From Paraflavitalea devenefica (GTDB taxonomy: Bacteria > Bacteroidota > Bacteroidia > Chitinophagales > Chitinophagaceae), in contig NZ_JAARML010000005.1 of assembly GCF_011759375.1 (NCBI RefSeq), positions 310,001-374,000 on the forward strand: a DNA stretch of 64,000 nucleotides, read 5' to 3'. Below, in pieces: positions 14,987-22,516 of the stretch. Numbering within the stretch: position 1 is the first letter of the stretch; the number at the start of each line of letters is the position of its first letter. The notes below the pieces were generated by a model. It was not told the origin of the DNA, searched no databases, and saw nothing but the letters and a program-made list of their open reading frames with translations. Position numbers and translations under genes: made by a program.

Positions 14987-16765
14987 ATGCAGCGTTCCTG
15001 TTTCCTGTTCTTCGTTCATCGTATTGGGTTAAGTATGCTGATGGCAGCATGTACTGTATGCACAAAAGGGCAATCCATTGCCGGGCTTGACAGTTTGCTC
15101 CAAAGTATGGCAGCCAAAACCAAAGGGGCAGGTATTGCCGTGGCTGTTATAAAAAAAGACAACCTGGTATATGCCCGCGGATTTGGATATCGTGATGTTG
15201 AACGTCGTTTGCCGGTTACGCCGGAAACTGTTTTTCCGGTAGGCTCCTGTACCAAGGCCATGACAGCCGCTTTAATTGGCAACCTGGGCGCCAGGGTGGC
15301 CCTTGATGCGCCTGTGCAAAGCTATTTACCAGGCTGTAAGTTCTATACAACGGCTATGACCGAGCAGATCACTGTGCGGGACCTGCTGTGTCATCGAAGT
15401 GGGCTCGCCCGGCATGAGTATTCCTGGTTTTTTATGGCTGCCGGTAACCGCGACAGTATGCTCAAACGGGTAGCATTCCTGGAACCAAATGCCAGGATCG
15501 GTGAAAAGTGGCAGTACAATAACTGGGGTTACCTGCTGCTGGGTATGATCGGGGAAAAACTATGCGGCATATCTTATGAGGCTGCTATTCATCAGTACTT
15601 ATTGCAGCCATTGCAGATGACGCACAGTTATTTCTCGCTCGACAGCCTGCTGGCAGATAAAAATGCAGCACTTGGGTATAAAACAGTTAAGGGCCAGGCA
15701 AAGCTGATGCCTTATCATCCCATGGAATTAATGGCGCCGGCAGGCGGGCTGAACAGTACAGCGCCTGATATGGCACGGTGGGTATCATGCTGGATCAATG
15801 GCAAGGCCGTTATTCCGGCAGCCTTCCGTACACAGGCTATTTCTTCACAAGTAGTGACCAAGCCGGCATTACCCTATAATGACCAGGCAGGTACTTTCTT
15901 TTCCAATTATGGTTTCGGATGGTGGCTGGCTTCTTACCGCGGGCATTACCGGGTAGAGCATGGCGGCAATATTGATGGGTTTACCAGCAATGCCAGTTTT
16001 TTCCCGGCCGACAGCCTGGGCATTGTGGTACTTTGTAACCGTGACGGCTCTTTATTACCAGCACAGATCCGGAATGCGATCGCAGATCATTTCTTTCAAT
16101 TGCCCGTTCCCGGGCGGGTTACGGAAACAAAGTCAACGGGCAGCAAGCCTGACAAGGAGCCTGCGCAGCCACCTGCCATACCGGAAACCATCCCGCCCAC
16201 CCATGCTTTATCTGCTTATACCGGTACTTATGAGCACCCCGGTTACGGTCGTGTTACCATCATCCGGCGCGGAGATTCCCTTTTTGCTCAAATGGGTGCG
16301 TATACATGGTGGTTATGGCCACAACAGTATGATACATTCCGGGGTGTGGTATTTGTGGCAGGGGAGCGCCCGGATATTGACCGGCCACAGTTATTACTAC
16401 AATTTCAGGTGCACCCGCATGGATATATTGAGAGCCTCTCCATACCTTTTGAACCTACCGTGGCGCCCATACGGTTTGTAAAACAGTTCTTACCGCCGCG
16501 ACCGCTTCCTCAACTGCTCACGTATACCGGCGCCTTTAAGGTAGGCAGTGATACGGTGGGTGTATCTTTAAAAGAGGAGGGAGCTTTATACCTCGTCTTG
16601 CCTGGTCAGCAGTTGTACGACCTGCTGCCACTGGAAGAAGACCTTTTTATACTGGCAGGCCCTAAGGGATACTGTATCAGGTTTACCAGGGATAAAAAAG
16701 GGCTTATCACCCGTTTTTGTTTACAGCAGCCAAATGGTAACTTCATCGGTGAACGGATCAAATAA
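14987..16765 (+). CDS. Exported serine hydrolase (beta-lactamase / class C PBP-like)
   Basis: A 592-residue product with an N-terminal hydrophobic export segment (about residues 6-27). The catalytic domain has SxxK as SCTK (Ser87-Lys90) and YxN as YNN (Tyr177-Asn179), plus the usual HRSGL and VEHGGNIDGF blocks. It therefore belongs to the serine hydrolase/beta-lactamase-related family that includes esterases and D-aminopeptidases. The C-terminal 190 residues form beta-rich domains (YTGTYEHPGYG ... YTGAFKVGSDT) of DUF3471 type. A histidine kinase gene starts 4 bases after its stop, so it probably lies in one operon with a LytS/LytTR pair that could control or respond to it. The substrate is unknown. 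Confidence 0.9.
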   Translation: MQRSCFLFFVHRIGLSMLMAACTVCTKGQSIAGLDSLLQSMAAKTKGAGIAVAVIKKDNLVYARGFGYRDVERRLPVTPETVFPVGSCTKAMTAALIGNLGARVALDAPVQSYLPGCKFYTTAMTEQITVRDLLCHRSGLARHEYSWFFMAAGNRDSMLKRVAFLEPNARIGEKWQYNNWGYLLLGMIGEKLCGISYEAAIHQYLLQPLQMTHSYFSLDSLLADKNAALGYKTVKGQAKLMPYHPMELMAPAGGLNSTAPDMARWVSCWINGKAVIPAAFRTQAISSQVVTKPALPYNDQAGTFFSNYGFGWWLASYRGHYRVEHGGNIDGFTSNASFFPADSLGIVVLCNRDGSLLPAQIRNAIADHFFQLPVPGRVTETKSTGSKPDKEPAQPPAIPETIPPTHALSAYTGTYEHPGYGRVTIIRRGDSLFAQMGAYTWWLWPQQYDTFRGVVFVAGERPDIDRPQLLLQFQVHPHGYIESLSIPFEPTVAPIRFVKQFLPPRPLPQLLTYTGAFKVGSDTVGVSLKEEGALYLVLPGQQLYDLLPLEEDLFILAGPKGYCIRFTRDKKGLITRFCLQQPNGNFIGERIK

Positions 16766-16769
16766 TAGT

Positions 16770-17798
16770 ATGAAACGATATATAGTATTGCTTTTGCACC
16801 TGGTTTATTGGGTACTGTATGGAAGCCTCTGTGTTTTTCTCCTGTATCTTGGACGGGGAGAGCCGCAGACAATGCTGGATGAAGATGGCCTGCTCTATAC
16901 AGGCGTTGTATTGGTTATTGCAGCACTTGCCTTCTACGCCTTTTACTACGGGTGGTTTTGGCGTTACCTGGCCCAGCGAAAGCTGAAGGCATTTATTGTA
17001 GCCGGACTGGTAACCTGCGCCTGCATTTCCCTGTTCGTTATGGGCATCCTGGTTGCTGTCTTTTATTACTATGCCGACTTCCTGCCTGAAGCAAATGTAA
17101 TAATACCTTTCCTGATCGCTTTTTTCCTGTATTCCATTATACATGGCATTGCCGCTACCGCCATCAGGGGCTTCGTGCACTGGTACCTGGAATTGCGGGT
17201 AAAGGAAGCGTTGCAAAAGAAAAACCTGGAAACGGAACTGGCCTTATTGAAAGGACAGCTTCAGCCTCATTTTCTTTTCAATACGATCAATAACATAGAT
17301 GTGCTTATTGGCAGGGAACCGGCCAGGGCTTCCAGCTACCTGCAGCAGCTTTCAGGCATGCTACGTTATATGTTGTATAAAGGTCACCTGGATACCATAC
17401 CGCTGGAAGAAGAAATCCAATTCATACAACAATATATAGCGCTGCAGAAGATCCGGAAAGCGTCCCCCGATTGGGTGAGGCTGGAAGTAGGGGGCGATAC
17501 AGGAGAATTGACCATAGCACCTTTACTGTTCCTGCCTTTCCTGGAGAATGCTTTTAAATATGGGACCACCGGCGAGGGGACAGCGCCGGTTACTATACAA
17601 TTACAGGCCAATAACAGGATACTTCATTTTCATTGCCAGAACAGTTACGCTTCAACTGTGCAGGCGCCGGATGGTCATAGCGGACTTGGATTATTCCTGG
17701 CACGGCAACGAATGGACCTGCTGTATCCCGGTCGTTACAGTTTGGAAGTTCAGGCCCTGCAGAATACCTTTATCGTTCAATGCCGCATTGATCTGTGA
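16770..17798 (+). CDS. LytS/YehU-type sensor histidine kinase
   Basis: A 342-residue product from ATG 16770 (MKRYIVLLLHLVYW); an earlier in-frame start at 16734 would overlap the upstream gene. Four membrane segments lie at about residues 4-27, 42-64, 74-100 and 108-132. The His_kinase domain follows with phosphoacceptor His167 in LQPHFLFNTINNID. The ATPase domain shows PFLENAFKYG (N-box) and GHSGLGLFLARQRM (G-box). There is no extracellular sensor domain, so it probably senses through its membrane part. It overlaps the response regulator gene by 4 bases. Confidence 0.93.
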   Translation: MKRYIVLLLHLVYWVLYGSLCVFLLYLGRGEPQTMLDEDGLLYTGVVLVIAALAFYAFYYGWFWRYLAQRKLKAFIVAGLVTCACISLFVMGILVAVFYYYADFLPEANVIIPFLIAFFLYSIIHGIAATAIRGFVHWYLELRVKEALQKKNLETELALLKGQLQPHFLFNTINNIDVLIGREPARASSYLQQLSGMLRYMLYKGHLDTIPLEEEIQFIQQYIALQKIRKASPDWVRLEVGGDTGELTIAPLLFLPFLENAFKYGTTGEGTAPVTIQLQANNRILHFHCQNSYASTVQAPDGHSGLGLFLARQRMDLLYPGRYSLEVQALQNTFIVQCRIDL

Positions 17799-18478
17799 AA
17801 CAATTAACCTGTATCATAATAGAAGATGAGCCACTGGCGCTGCTGCGTACCAAGGAGTATGTGGAGCAAGTGCCTTTCCTTCATTTGCTGCAAACCTATA
17901 ACAGCGCACTGAAAGCATTGCCGGCATTGCAGGAGCAAAATGTGGACCTGCTCTTCCTGGATATCCAGATGGAAGGGCTCACAGGTATTCAACTGCTCCA
18001 GGCCCTGCCTCAGCCGCCATTGGTGATCTTTACCACGGCGTATGAAGCGTTTGCCTTAAAGGCATTTGAACTGGAAGTAGTAGACTACCTGCTGAAGCCT
18101 TTTTCATTTGAGCGTTTTTTATCAGCCGTATTGAAGGTCCGTAAGCGGATGCAAAGCACTCCGCAGCCTACGCCTGCTTATCTATTTTTTAAAACCGCCT
18201 GGCGTCTTGAAAAAGTTGACCTGGGAGATATCCTTTTTATAGAAGGAGCACGGGATTACCGGAAGATCTGTTGCACAAAAGATAAACTGTTAACGCCTGA
18301 AACCTTCATAGAGCTGGAAGAGCGCCTGCCGGCATCCTTATTTTGCAGGGTGCACAAATCATTTATCGTATCCCTCTCAAGAATAGATGCTGTAGAAGGC
18401 GACCGTATACTCATCGGTAAAGAAAGAATACCCGTTTCAGACACCTACCGGGCCACCTTTTATAAGGCGCTTTTGTAG
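17795..18478 (+). CDS. LytTR-family response regulator
   Basis: A 227-residue product starting at GTG 17795, which overlaps the kinase stop codon as GTGA and implies coupled translation. The receiver domain has the acidic pair (Glu10, Asp11), phosphoacceptor Asp56 (LLFLDIQM), Thr80 and Lys101 (YLLKPF). The C-terminal LytTR DNA-binding domain begins about residue 130 and contains IEGARDYRKI and FCRVHKSFIVSL. It is the partner of the preceding kinase. Targets are not evident; the serine hydrolase gene in the same unit and the transporter just downstream are candidates. Confidence 0.95.
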   Translation: MKQLTCIIIEDEPLALLRTKEYVEQVPFLHLLQTYNSALKALPALQEQNVDLLFLDIQMEGLTGIQLLQALPQPPLVIFTTAYEAFALKAFELEVVDYLLKPFSFERFLSAVLKVRKRMQSTPQPTPAYLFFKTAWRLEKVDLGDILFIEGARDYRKICCTKDKLLTPETFIELEERLPASLFCRVHKSFIVSLSRIDAVEGDRILIGKERIPVSDTYRATFYKALL

Positions 18479-18535
18479 TGGCGCCTGGTACAACGCTGGC
18501 ATAATCGCTACCACCATTTGTCTTTTATGGAATAA

Positions 18536-19567
18536 ATGGCTACATCGTATCTTGCAGCCTGTATGGTCAACAAGGTATTGCATTTTTTAGCTCGTTTTGG
18601 GTTAGACTGGTTTATACTTTCCATCATCGGCGTCATCATACTGGCCTCACAATTCCCCGGACCGGGCATTGCCGACGGACCTTTTTCCCTATCCTCCCTT
18701 GCCAATATTGGCATCTCTCTGATCTTCTTTTTCTATGGGCTGAAGCTCAACAGGCATAAACTGGTAGCTGGTCTCAGTAACTGGCGGCTGCATATCCTGG
18801 TGCAGGTGAGTACCTTCCTGTTGTTCCCGTTATTGGTCTTGGTGTTCAGGCCCTGGCTGGATGCAGGGGGCACACATACATTATGGCTGGGCACTTTCTT
18901 CCTGGCCGCTTTGCCGTCTACTGTTTCTTCCTCCGTGGTCATGGTGTCTATTGCCAATGGTAATATCCCCGGTGCTATCTTCAATGCCAGTATTTCCAGC
19001 CTGCTGGGTATTTTTATTACACCGGTATGGATGAGTGTGGTTACCGGGGGCAATCACAATAGCCTTGATATGGGAGATATTATGATGAAGCTCCTGTTGC
19101 AAATATTGCTGCCGGTGGTGATGGGCCTGTTGCTGAATCCCACCAGGCTGGGGAAGGTAGCGGAAAAGTATAATAAACAATTGAAATACTTTGATCAGCT
19201 TACCATCCTGGCCATTGTGTATACAGCTTTCAGTGAATCATTTGACAAGCACATGTTCAGCAACCTGAACATGGCGGCATTACTTATCCTGGGCGCCTGT
19301 ATGCTGGTGTTGTTCTTTGTGGCTTATTGTATTACTGGTTATACAGCCCGCCTGCTGCATTTTAACCGGGAGGACAGGATCACCGCCACCTTCTGTGGGT
19401 CCAAGAAATCACTGGTACATGGCACGGTCATGGCAAAGGTCATCTTTATGAACAGTCCGCTCACCGGCATCCTGCTATTGCCCATTATGCTGTATCATGC
19501 CCTGCAACTTATTGCCGTCAGCATCATTGCCCAACGGATGGGTAAGCAGCACCGGCCAGTAAAATAG
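18536..19567 (+). CDS. SBF-like (bile acid:sodium symporter family) transporter
   Basis: A 343-residue integral membrane protein with about ten hydrophobic segments. It matches the SBF_like/YfeH branch in length and in blocks such as FFFYGLKLNRHKL, FLAALPSTVSSSVVMVSIANGN, FNASISSLLGIFITP and FCGSKKSLVHG. Family members move organic anions, usually with sodium; the substrate cannot be told from the sequence. A later start at 18563 (MVNKVLHFLARFGLDWF) agrees better with the family N-terminus. It lies 57 bases after the response regulator and may be transcribed with it. Confidence 0.88.
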   Translation: MATSYLAACMVNKVLHFLARFGLDWFILSIIGVIILASQFPGPGIADGPFSLSSLANIGISLIFFFYGLKLNRHKLVAGLSNWRLHILVQVSTFLLFPLLVLVFRPWLDAGGTHTLWLGTFFLAALPSTVSSSVVMVSIANGNIPGAIFNASISSLLGIFITPVWMSVVTGGNHNSLDMGDIMMKLLLQILLPVVMGLLLNPTRLGKVAEKYNKQLKYFDQLTILAIVYTAFSESFDKHMFSNLNMAALLILGACMLVLFFVAYCITGYTARLLHFNREDRITATFCGSKKSLVHGTVMAKVIFMNSPLTGILLLPIMLYHALQLIAVSIIAQRMGKQHRPVK

Positions 19568-19655
19568 TTTTAACATTTCTATGGCTTTGTAAACTACCAA
19601 CAGGAGAAATAAAACGGTGTACCGGCCGTTAGAATGCCAACCCACACCGTTAACC

Positions 19656-20606
19656 ATGCACAAGCTACTGCCGGCCTGTATGGCCTTCCTCCTTGCTTTA
19701 ACCGCCTGCCAAACGCGGGATAATACAGACGTTATTAAAGCTATTGATAATAGCCTGATTAAAGCCAACGAAATTATTGCTGCTAATAACGAAATCGTGC
19801 ACGACGACCTGGCAGCGAAGCTGAAAGATCCACAAACCAAAGCAAAGGCGTCCATCTGGATGCCGAGGGCGCTTGCTGTGAATGCGTTATCTAAAGAGAT
19901 ATACAAATATATCGACAACCTGAAACTACAGTTGGCCGCCATAAAGGAAGACGATAAAGCAGGTATCCAGGAATTGTTTCGAAAGGAGGGAGATAGCTTA
20001 TACAATAAGTTGGTCCGTTATAATAAAGATATTGTACAGGTATTGAGTCCGGAAGCATTTAGCGATAATCCGATGTTAGAAGCTCAGCTAAAAAAGGATA
20101 TTGAGTCTTTTAAAAAGGACATAGCAGCCCGGTCAGGTATACTTGATAGCGTGCCTGAGCAACCTCTCCACAATCAAAATTGGGGAAAAACATATTTGCA
20201 TCCATCCTCCCTGTCGCTTGGTACGGCCCTATTAAATAAAATGCAAAGTGATGTATTGGTAACAGAAAACAACATGGTTAATCACATAAATAGGCAGATA
20301 CCCTATGCTTGGGGTTACCATTATGAAGTGTTCCATGCAATAGCTGCATTAAGCAGCAGTTATGTTAAAGCCGGTCAGGTGATTGAGGTTACTGCCGGTA
20401 TAGGTGCTTTCAGTGCTGCTTCGAAACCTACGATCACGATCAATGGATCGGCTATGAACGCTAATGAAGATGGAGTTGCCGTATATAACCTGAAAACGAA
20501 TCAAAAACCGGGGAAATATGCGGTTCCCGTCAGCATACAATATACCAGGCCTGATGGTTCCATAGAAAAAGTTGCCAAGAGTCTAGAATACATTATTGCT
20601 GAATAG
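19656..20606 (+). CDS. GldM/PorM-like periplasmic-domain lipoprotein
   Basis: A 316-residue product. The start at 19656 gives a lipoprotein signal (MHKLLPACMAFLLALTACQT, lipobox LTAC, Cys18). The body follows the plan of the GldM/PorM periplasmic part: a helical region (ALSKEIYKYIDNLKLQL), a block SLGTALLNKMQSDVLVTENNMVNHINRQ resembling the GldM helix before the first beta domain, then a beta domain (SYVKAGQVIEVTAGIGAFSA ... TITINGSAMNANEDGVAVY). GldM is the periplasmic force-transmitting shaft of the T9SS/gliding motor and has an N-terminal membrane helix. Here that helix is replaced by a lipid anchor and the protein is much shorter than GldM. The gene is not beside gldK/L/N. The role is unknown. 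Confidence 0.65.
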   Translation: MHKLLPACMAFLLALTACQTRDNTDVIKAIDNSLIKANEIIAANNEIVHDDLAAKLKDPQTKAKASIWMPRALAVNALSKEIYKYIDNLKLQLAAIKEDDKAGIQELFRKEGDSLYNKLVRYNKDIVQVLSPEAFSDNPMLEAQLKKDIESFKKDIAARSGILDSVPEQPLHNQNWGKTYLHPSSLSLGTALLNKMQSDVLVTENNMVNHINRQIPYAWGYHYEVFHAIAALSSSYVKAGQVIEVTAGIGAFSAASKPTITINGSAMNANEDGVAVYNLKTNQKPGKYAVPVSIQYTRPDGSIEKVAKSLEYIIAE

Positions 20607-20685
20607 ACTTCCCAGATACAGGGCTGCCGCCAGGCCCTATCCCCTTATCAAGCCCAGGCCCACTTTTTGCCGTAGTTTCAGCAAA

Positions 20686-20727
20686 AAACAGCTATGACTA
20701 CACAACAAACAGCTATGACTACACAAC
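20686..20727 (+). repeat. 21-bp tandem duplication spanning a start codon
   Basis: The 21-base unit AAACAGCTATGACTACACAA+C occurs twice in direct succession (20686-20706 and 20707-20727). It duplicates the ATG and the first codons of the next gene, giving two equivalent in-frame starts (20694 and 20715). Confidence 0.95.
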
Positions 20728-21074
20728 AGATTGCCGACCGGCTGGTAACAATATGCAAGTCGGGCGAATGGGAAAAAGCCCAGCGGGAACTGTATGCCGA
20801 GAATGCCGTAAGCCTGGAGCCTTATGCCACACCAGCTTTTGAGCAGGAAACCCGGGGACTGGCCGCCATCCTTGAAAAAGGCAAGAAGTTTGACTCCATG
20901 GTAGACACTATGCACAGTCTTAAAGTTTCGGGCCCGCTGGTGGCCGACAACTCCTTTGCTTGTGTTCTGGATATGGATGTGACCATGAAAGAAGGAGGTC
21001 GCATGCACATGAAGGAACTCTGTGTGTACCAAATAAAAGACGGGAAAATTATTGAAGAGCGCTTCTATATGTAG
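20694..21074 (+). CDS. NTF2-like/SnoaL-type domain protein
   Basis: A 126-residue single-domain protein. The pattern (helical start TTQQIADRLVTICKSGEWEKAQRELYAENAVSLEP, then a curved sheet with SLKVSGPLVADNSFACVLDMDVTMK and a terminal strand ELCVYQIKDGKIIEERFYM) is the SnoaL/NTF2-like fold. Such proteins are ligand-binding or enzyme-like; no catalytic residue set is obvious. Because of the 21-bp duplication the start is ambiguous: 20694 gives MTTQQTAMTTQQ, while 20715 gives MTTQQIAD. A strong terminator follows after 22 bases. Confidence 0.85.
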   Translation: MTTQQTAMTTQQIADRLVTICKSGEWEKAQRELYAENAVSLEPYATPAFEQETRGLAAILEKGKKFDSMVDTMHSLKVSGPLVADNSFACVLDMDVTMKEGGRMHMKELCVYQIKDGKIIEERFYM

Positions 21075-21096
21075 AAAAGCCTGGACGTCTTATACT

Positions 21097-21150
21097 GTAC
21101 TTATGTGTACGGGATAGGATAAATGTCCCGTACACATAAGTACTGTTTTT
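21097..21150 (+). terminator. Strong terminator with perfect 18-bp stem
   Basis: GTACTTATGTGTACGGGA (21097-21114) pairs perfectly with TCCCGTACACATAAGTAC (21126-21143) across an 11-base loop, followed by TGTTTTT. It separates the NTF2-like gene from the convergent LpxR gene. Confidence 0.9.
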
Positions 21151-21216
21151 GCACCACTACTTTTTCCACTTTATCCGGAAGAAACCCTCAATCTTTGTTG
21201 CTTCCCAAATAGCAGG

Positions 21217-22230
21217 CTACCAGCCTATGTATAAAGAGATATTCCCTACATCCTGCCGGGGAAGCCCTTTGATCAGGGCGGTTGAACTCTTCTGGGTAAA
21301 TGACAGGCCAATATTTCCTTTGGATACAACAGCCCCAAGGTCTATCCGGCCAATCAATCGCTGCTGTTCTGCAAGTCGCACATATTGGGTTTGGGTCCCG
21401 GGTTCACTGCCTTGCTGTTTAATGCCGTGATTGAAAACGCCTCCTTCCAGTAATGCATTGTGCAATATTAATTCAGCAGCAGGCTGTATGGTAAAATACA
21501 ATTGCCACCTGTTGGTCCGTTTCTTTCCCGCAGTAAATTGCTGCATATAACCTTCAAAATAAGGATTCATATTGCCGATCCTGATTGTGGTATACAGGGC
21601 AGCGCCATTGAGCATGGTACCTGCATATACTTGTCCGCTACCAATAATTTCGGCCCATTGCCGGTAACGGGCCAGTTGTTTATTAACGGTAAAATGATAA
21701 TTAAGCAAAAGGTCTGCAGGCTGTTGATAGGCCCATCCCCTTGGAGGCTGCGCACCGATGACCCGGTGTATCAGTTTCTGTGTTTCCTGGGCCAGGGAAG
21801 GCGGTCCCATTACACCCAACACCCATTCTGTTTGCAGGGATAATTTTGTAACCGGATTGGAAGAATGCAGGGAGCGGCTCACAAACAAGGCGCCTGAATA
21901 AGGATAATCTGCCGGATCGGGTTTGCGCCGCAGGATATTATCGGGAGTGATTATTACCTGCATCAGGCTCCAGCTATGGGTATTGATGCTGTTCTTACCT
22001 GCCTGTGGCATTAGCTTATTCATAAAGGACCTTTTCTGTTTCCGCCAGAACAGGTCGAGCCTGGTGCCATTGGTATAGCCCCTGTCGCTGCCTATATCAT
22101 AGATATTAATAACATCATTGTCTTCGTACACCCGGAACATATACCTGTTGTCAGGCTGTTCCTGTGCAAGAACCGTTGAAAATGGCAGGCCTGTGACCAA
22201 AACAATAAAACACCAAAAGCTCCTTCGCAT
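21217..22230 (-). CDS. LpxR-type outer-membrane lipid A 3'-O-deacylase
   Basis: A 337-residue product with a signal peptide (residues 1-22, ending VLAQ). It matches the LpxR (DUF2219) family: DND motif (Asn38-Asp39), SDRGYTNGTRLD (about 48-59), ITPDNI and YPYSGALFVSRS, then LGVMGPPSLAQETQKLIHRV with His154 in the position of the catalytic His of Salmonella LpxR, followed by PPRGWAYQQ. The rest alternates as membrane beta strands. LpxR removes the 3'-acyloxyacyl group of lipid A at the outer membrane in a Ca2+-dependent way. That activity is established for proteobacterial members and is inferred here. The gene is monocistronic. Confidence 0.88.
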   Translation of the reverse strand: MRRSFWCFIVLVTGLPFSTVLAQEQPDNRYMFRVYEDNDVINIYDIGSDRGYTNGTRLDLFWRKQKRSFMNKLMPQAGKNSINTHSWSLMQVIITPDNILRRKPDPADYPYSGALFVSRSLHSSNPVTKLSLQTEWVLGVMGPPSLAQETQKLIHRVIGAQPPRGWAYQQPADLLLNYHFTVNKQLARYRQWAEIIGSGQVYAGTMLNGAALYTTIRIGNMNPYFEGYMQQFTAGKKRTNRWQLYFTIQPAAELILHNALLEGGVFNHGIKQQGSEPGTQTQYVRLAEQQRLIGRIDLGAVVSKGNIGLSFTQKSSTALIKGLPRQDVGNISLYIGW

Positions 22231-22516
22231 AATTAAAGCACTAAAATATAAATAAAAGCCGCCTCAGGAAACCCCTTTTTTGGGGTATTTGCCTGTAACA
22301 GCCTCCGCGAACCTTTTTTCCCAGCACAGTTACCGGCTAAAACTGCACACTTACCCAACAAACCAACACACTTACTGGTTTGTACTTGCTGGTATAATCT
22401 TTCCCATTTAATTTACACTGTAAGGCATTCAACTCCATGAGGTCCGCGTGGAATGACTGGTATTGACTGCTTTGTAACCATTAACCTCTATTCAACACCC
22501 AAACCTGACTGCGAAT

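Noticed and set aside
22271..22290. ACCCC-T6-GGGGT hairpin upstream of the LpxR gene
   Set aside because: It lies on the promoter side of the minus-strand gene, has a 5-bp stem and no T-run outside the loop, so I do not call it a terminator.
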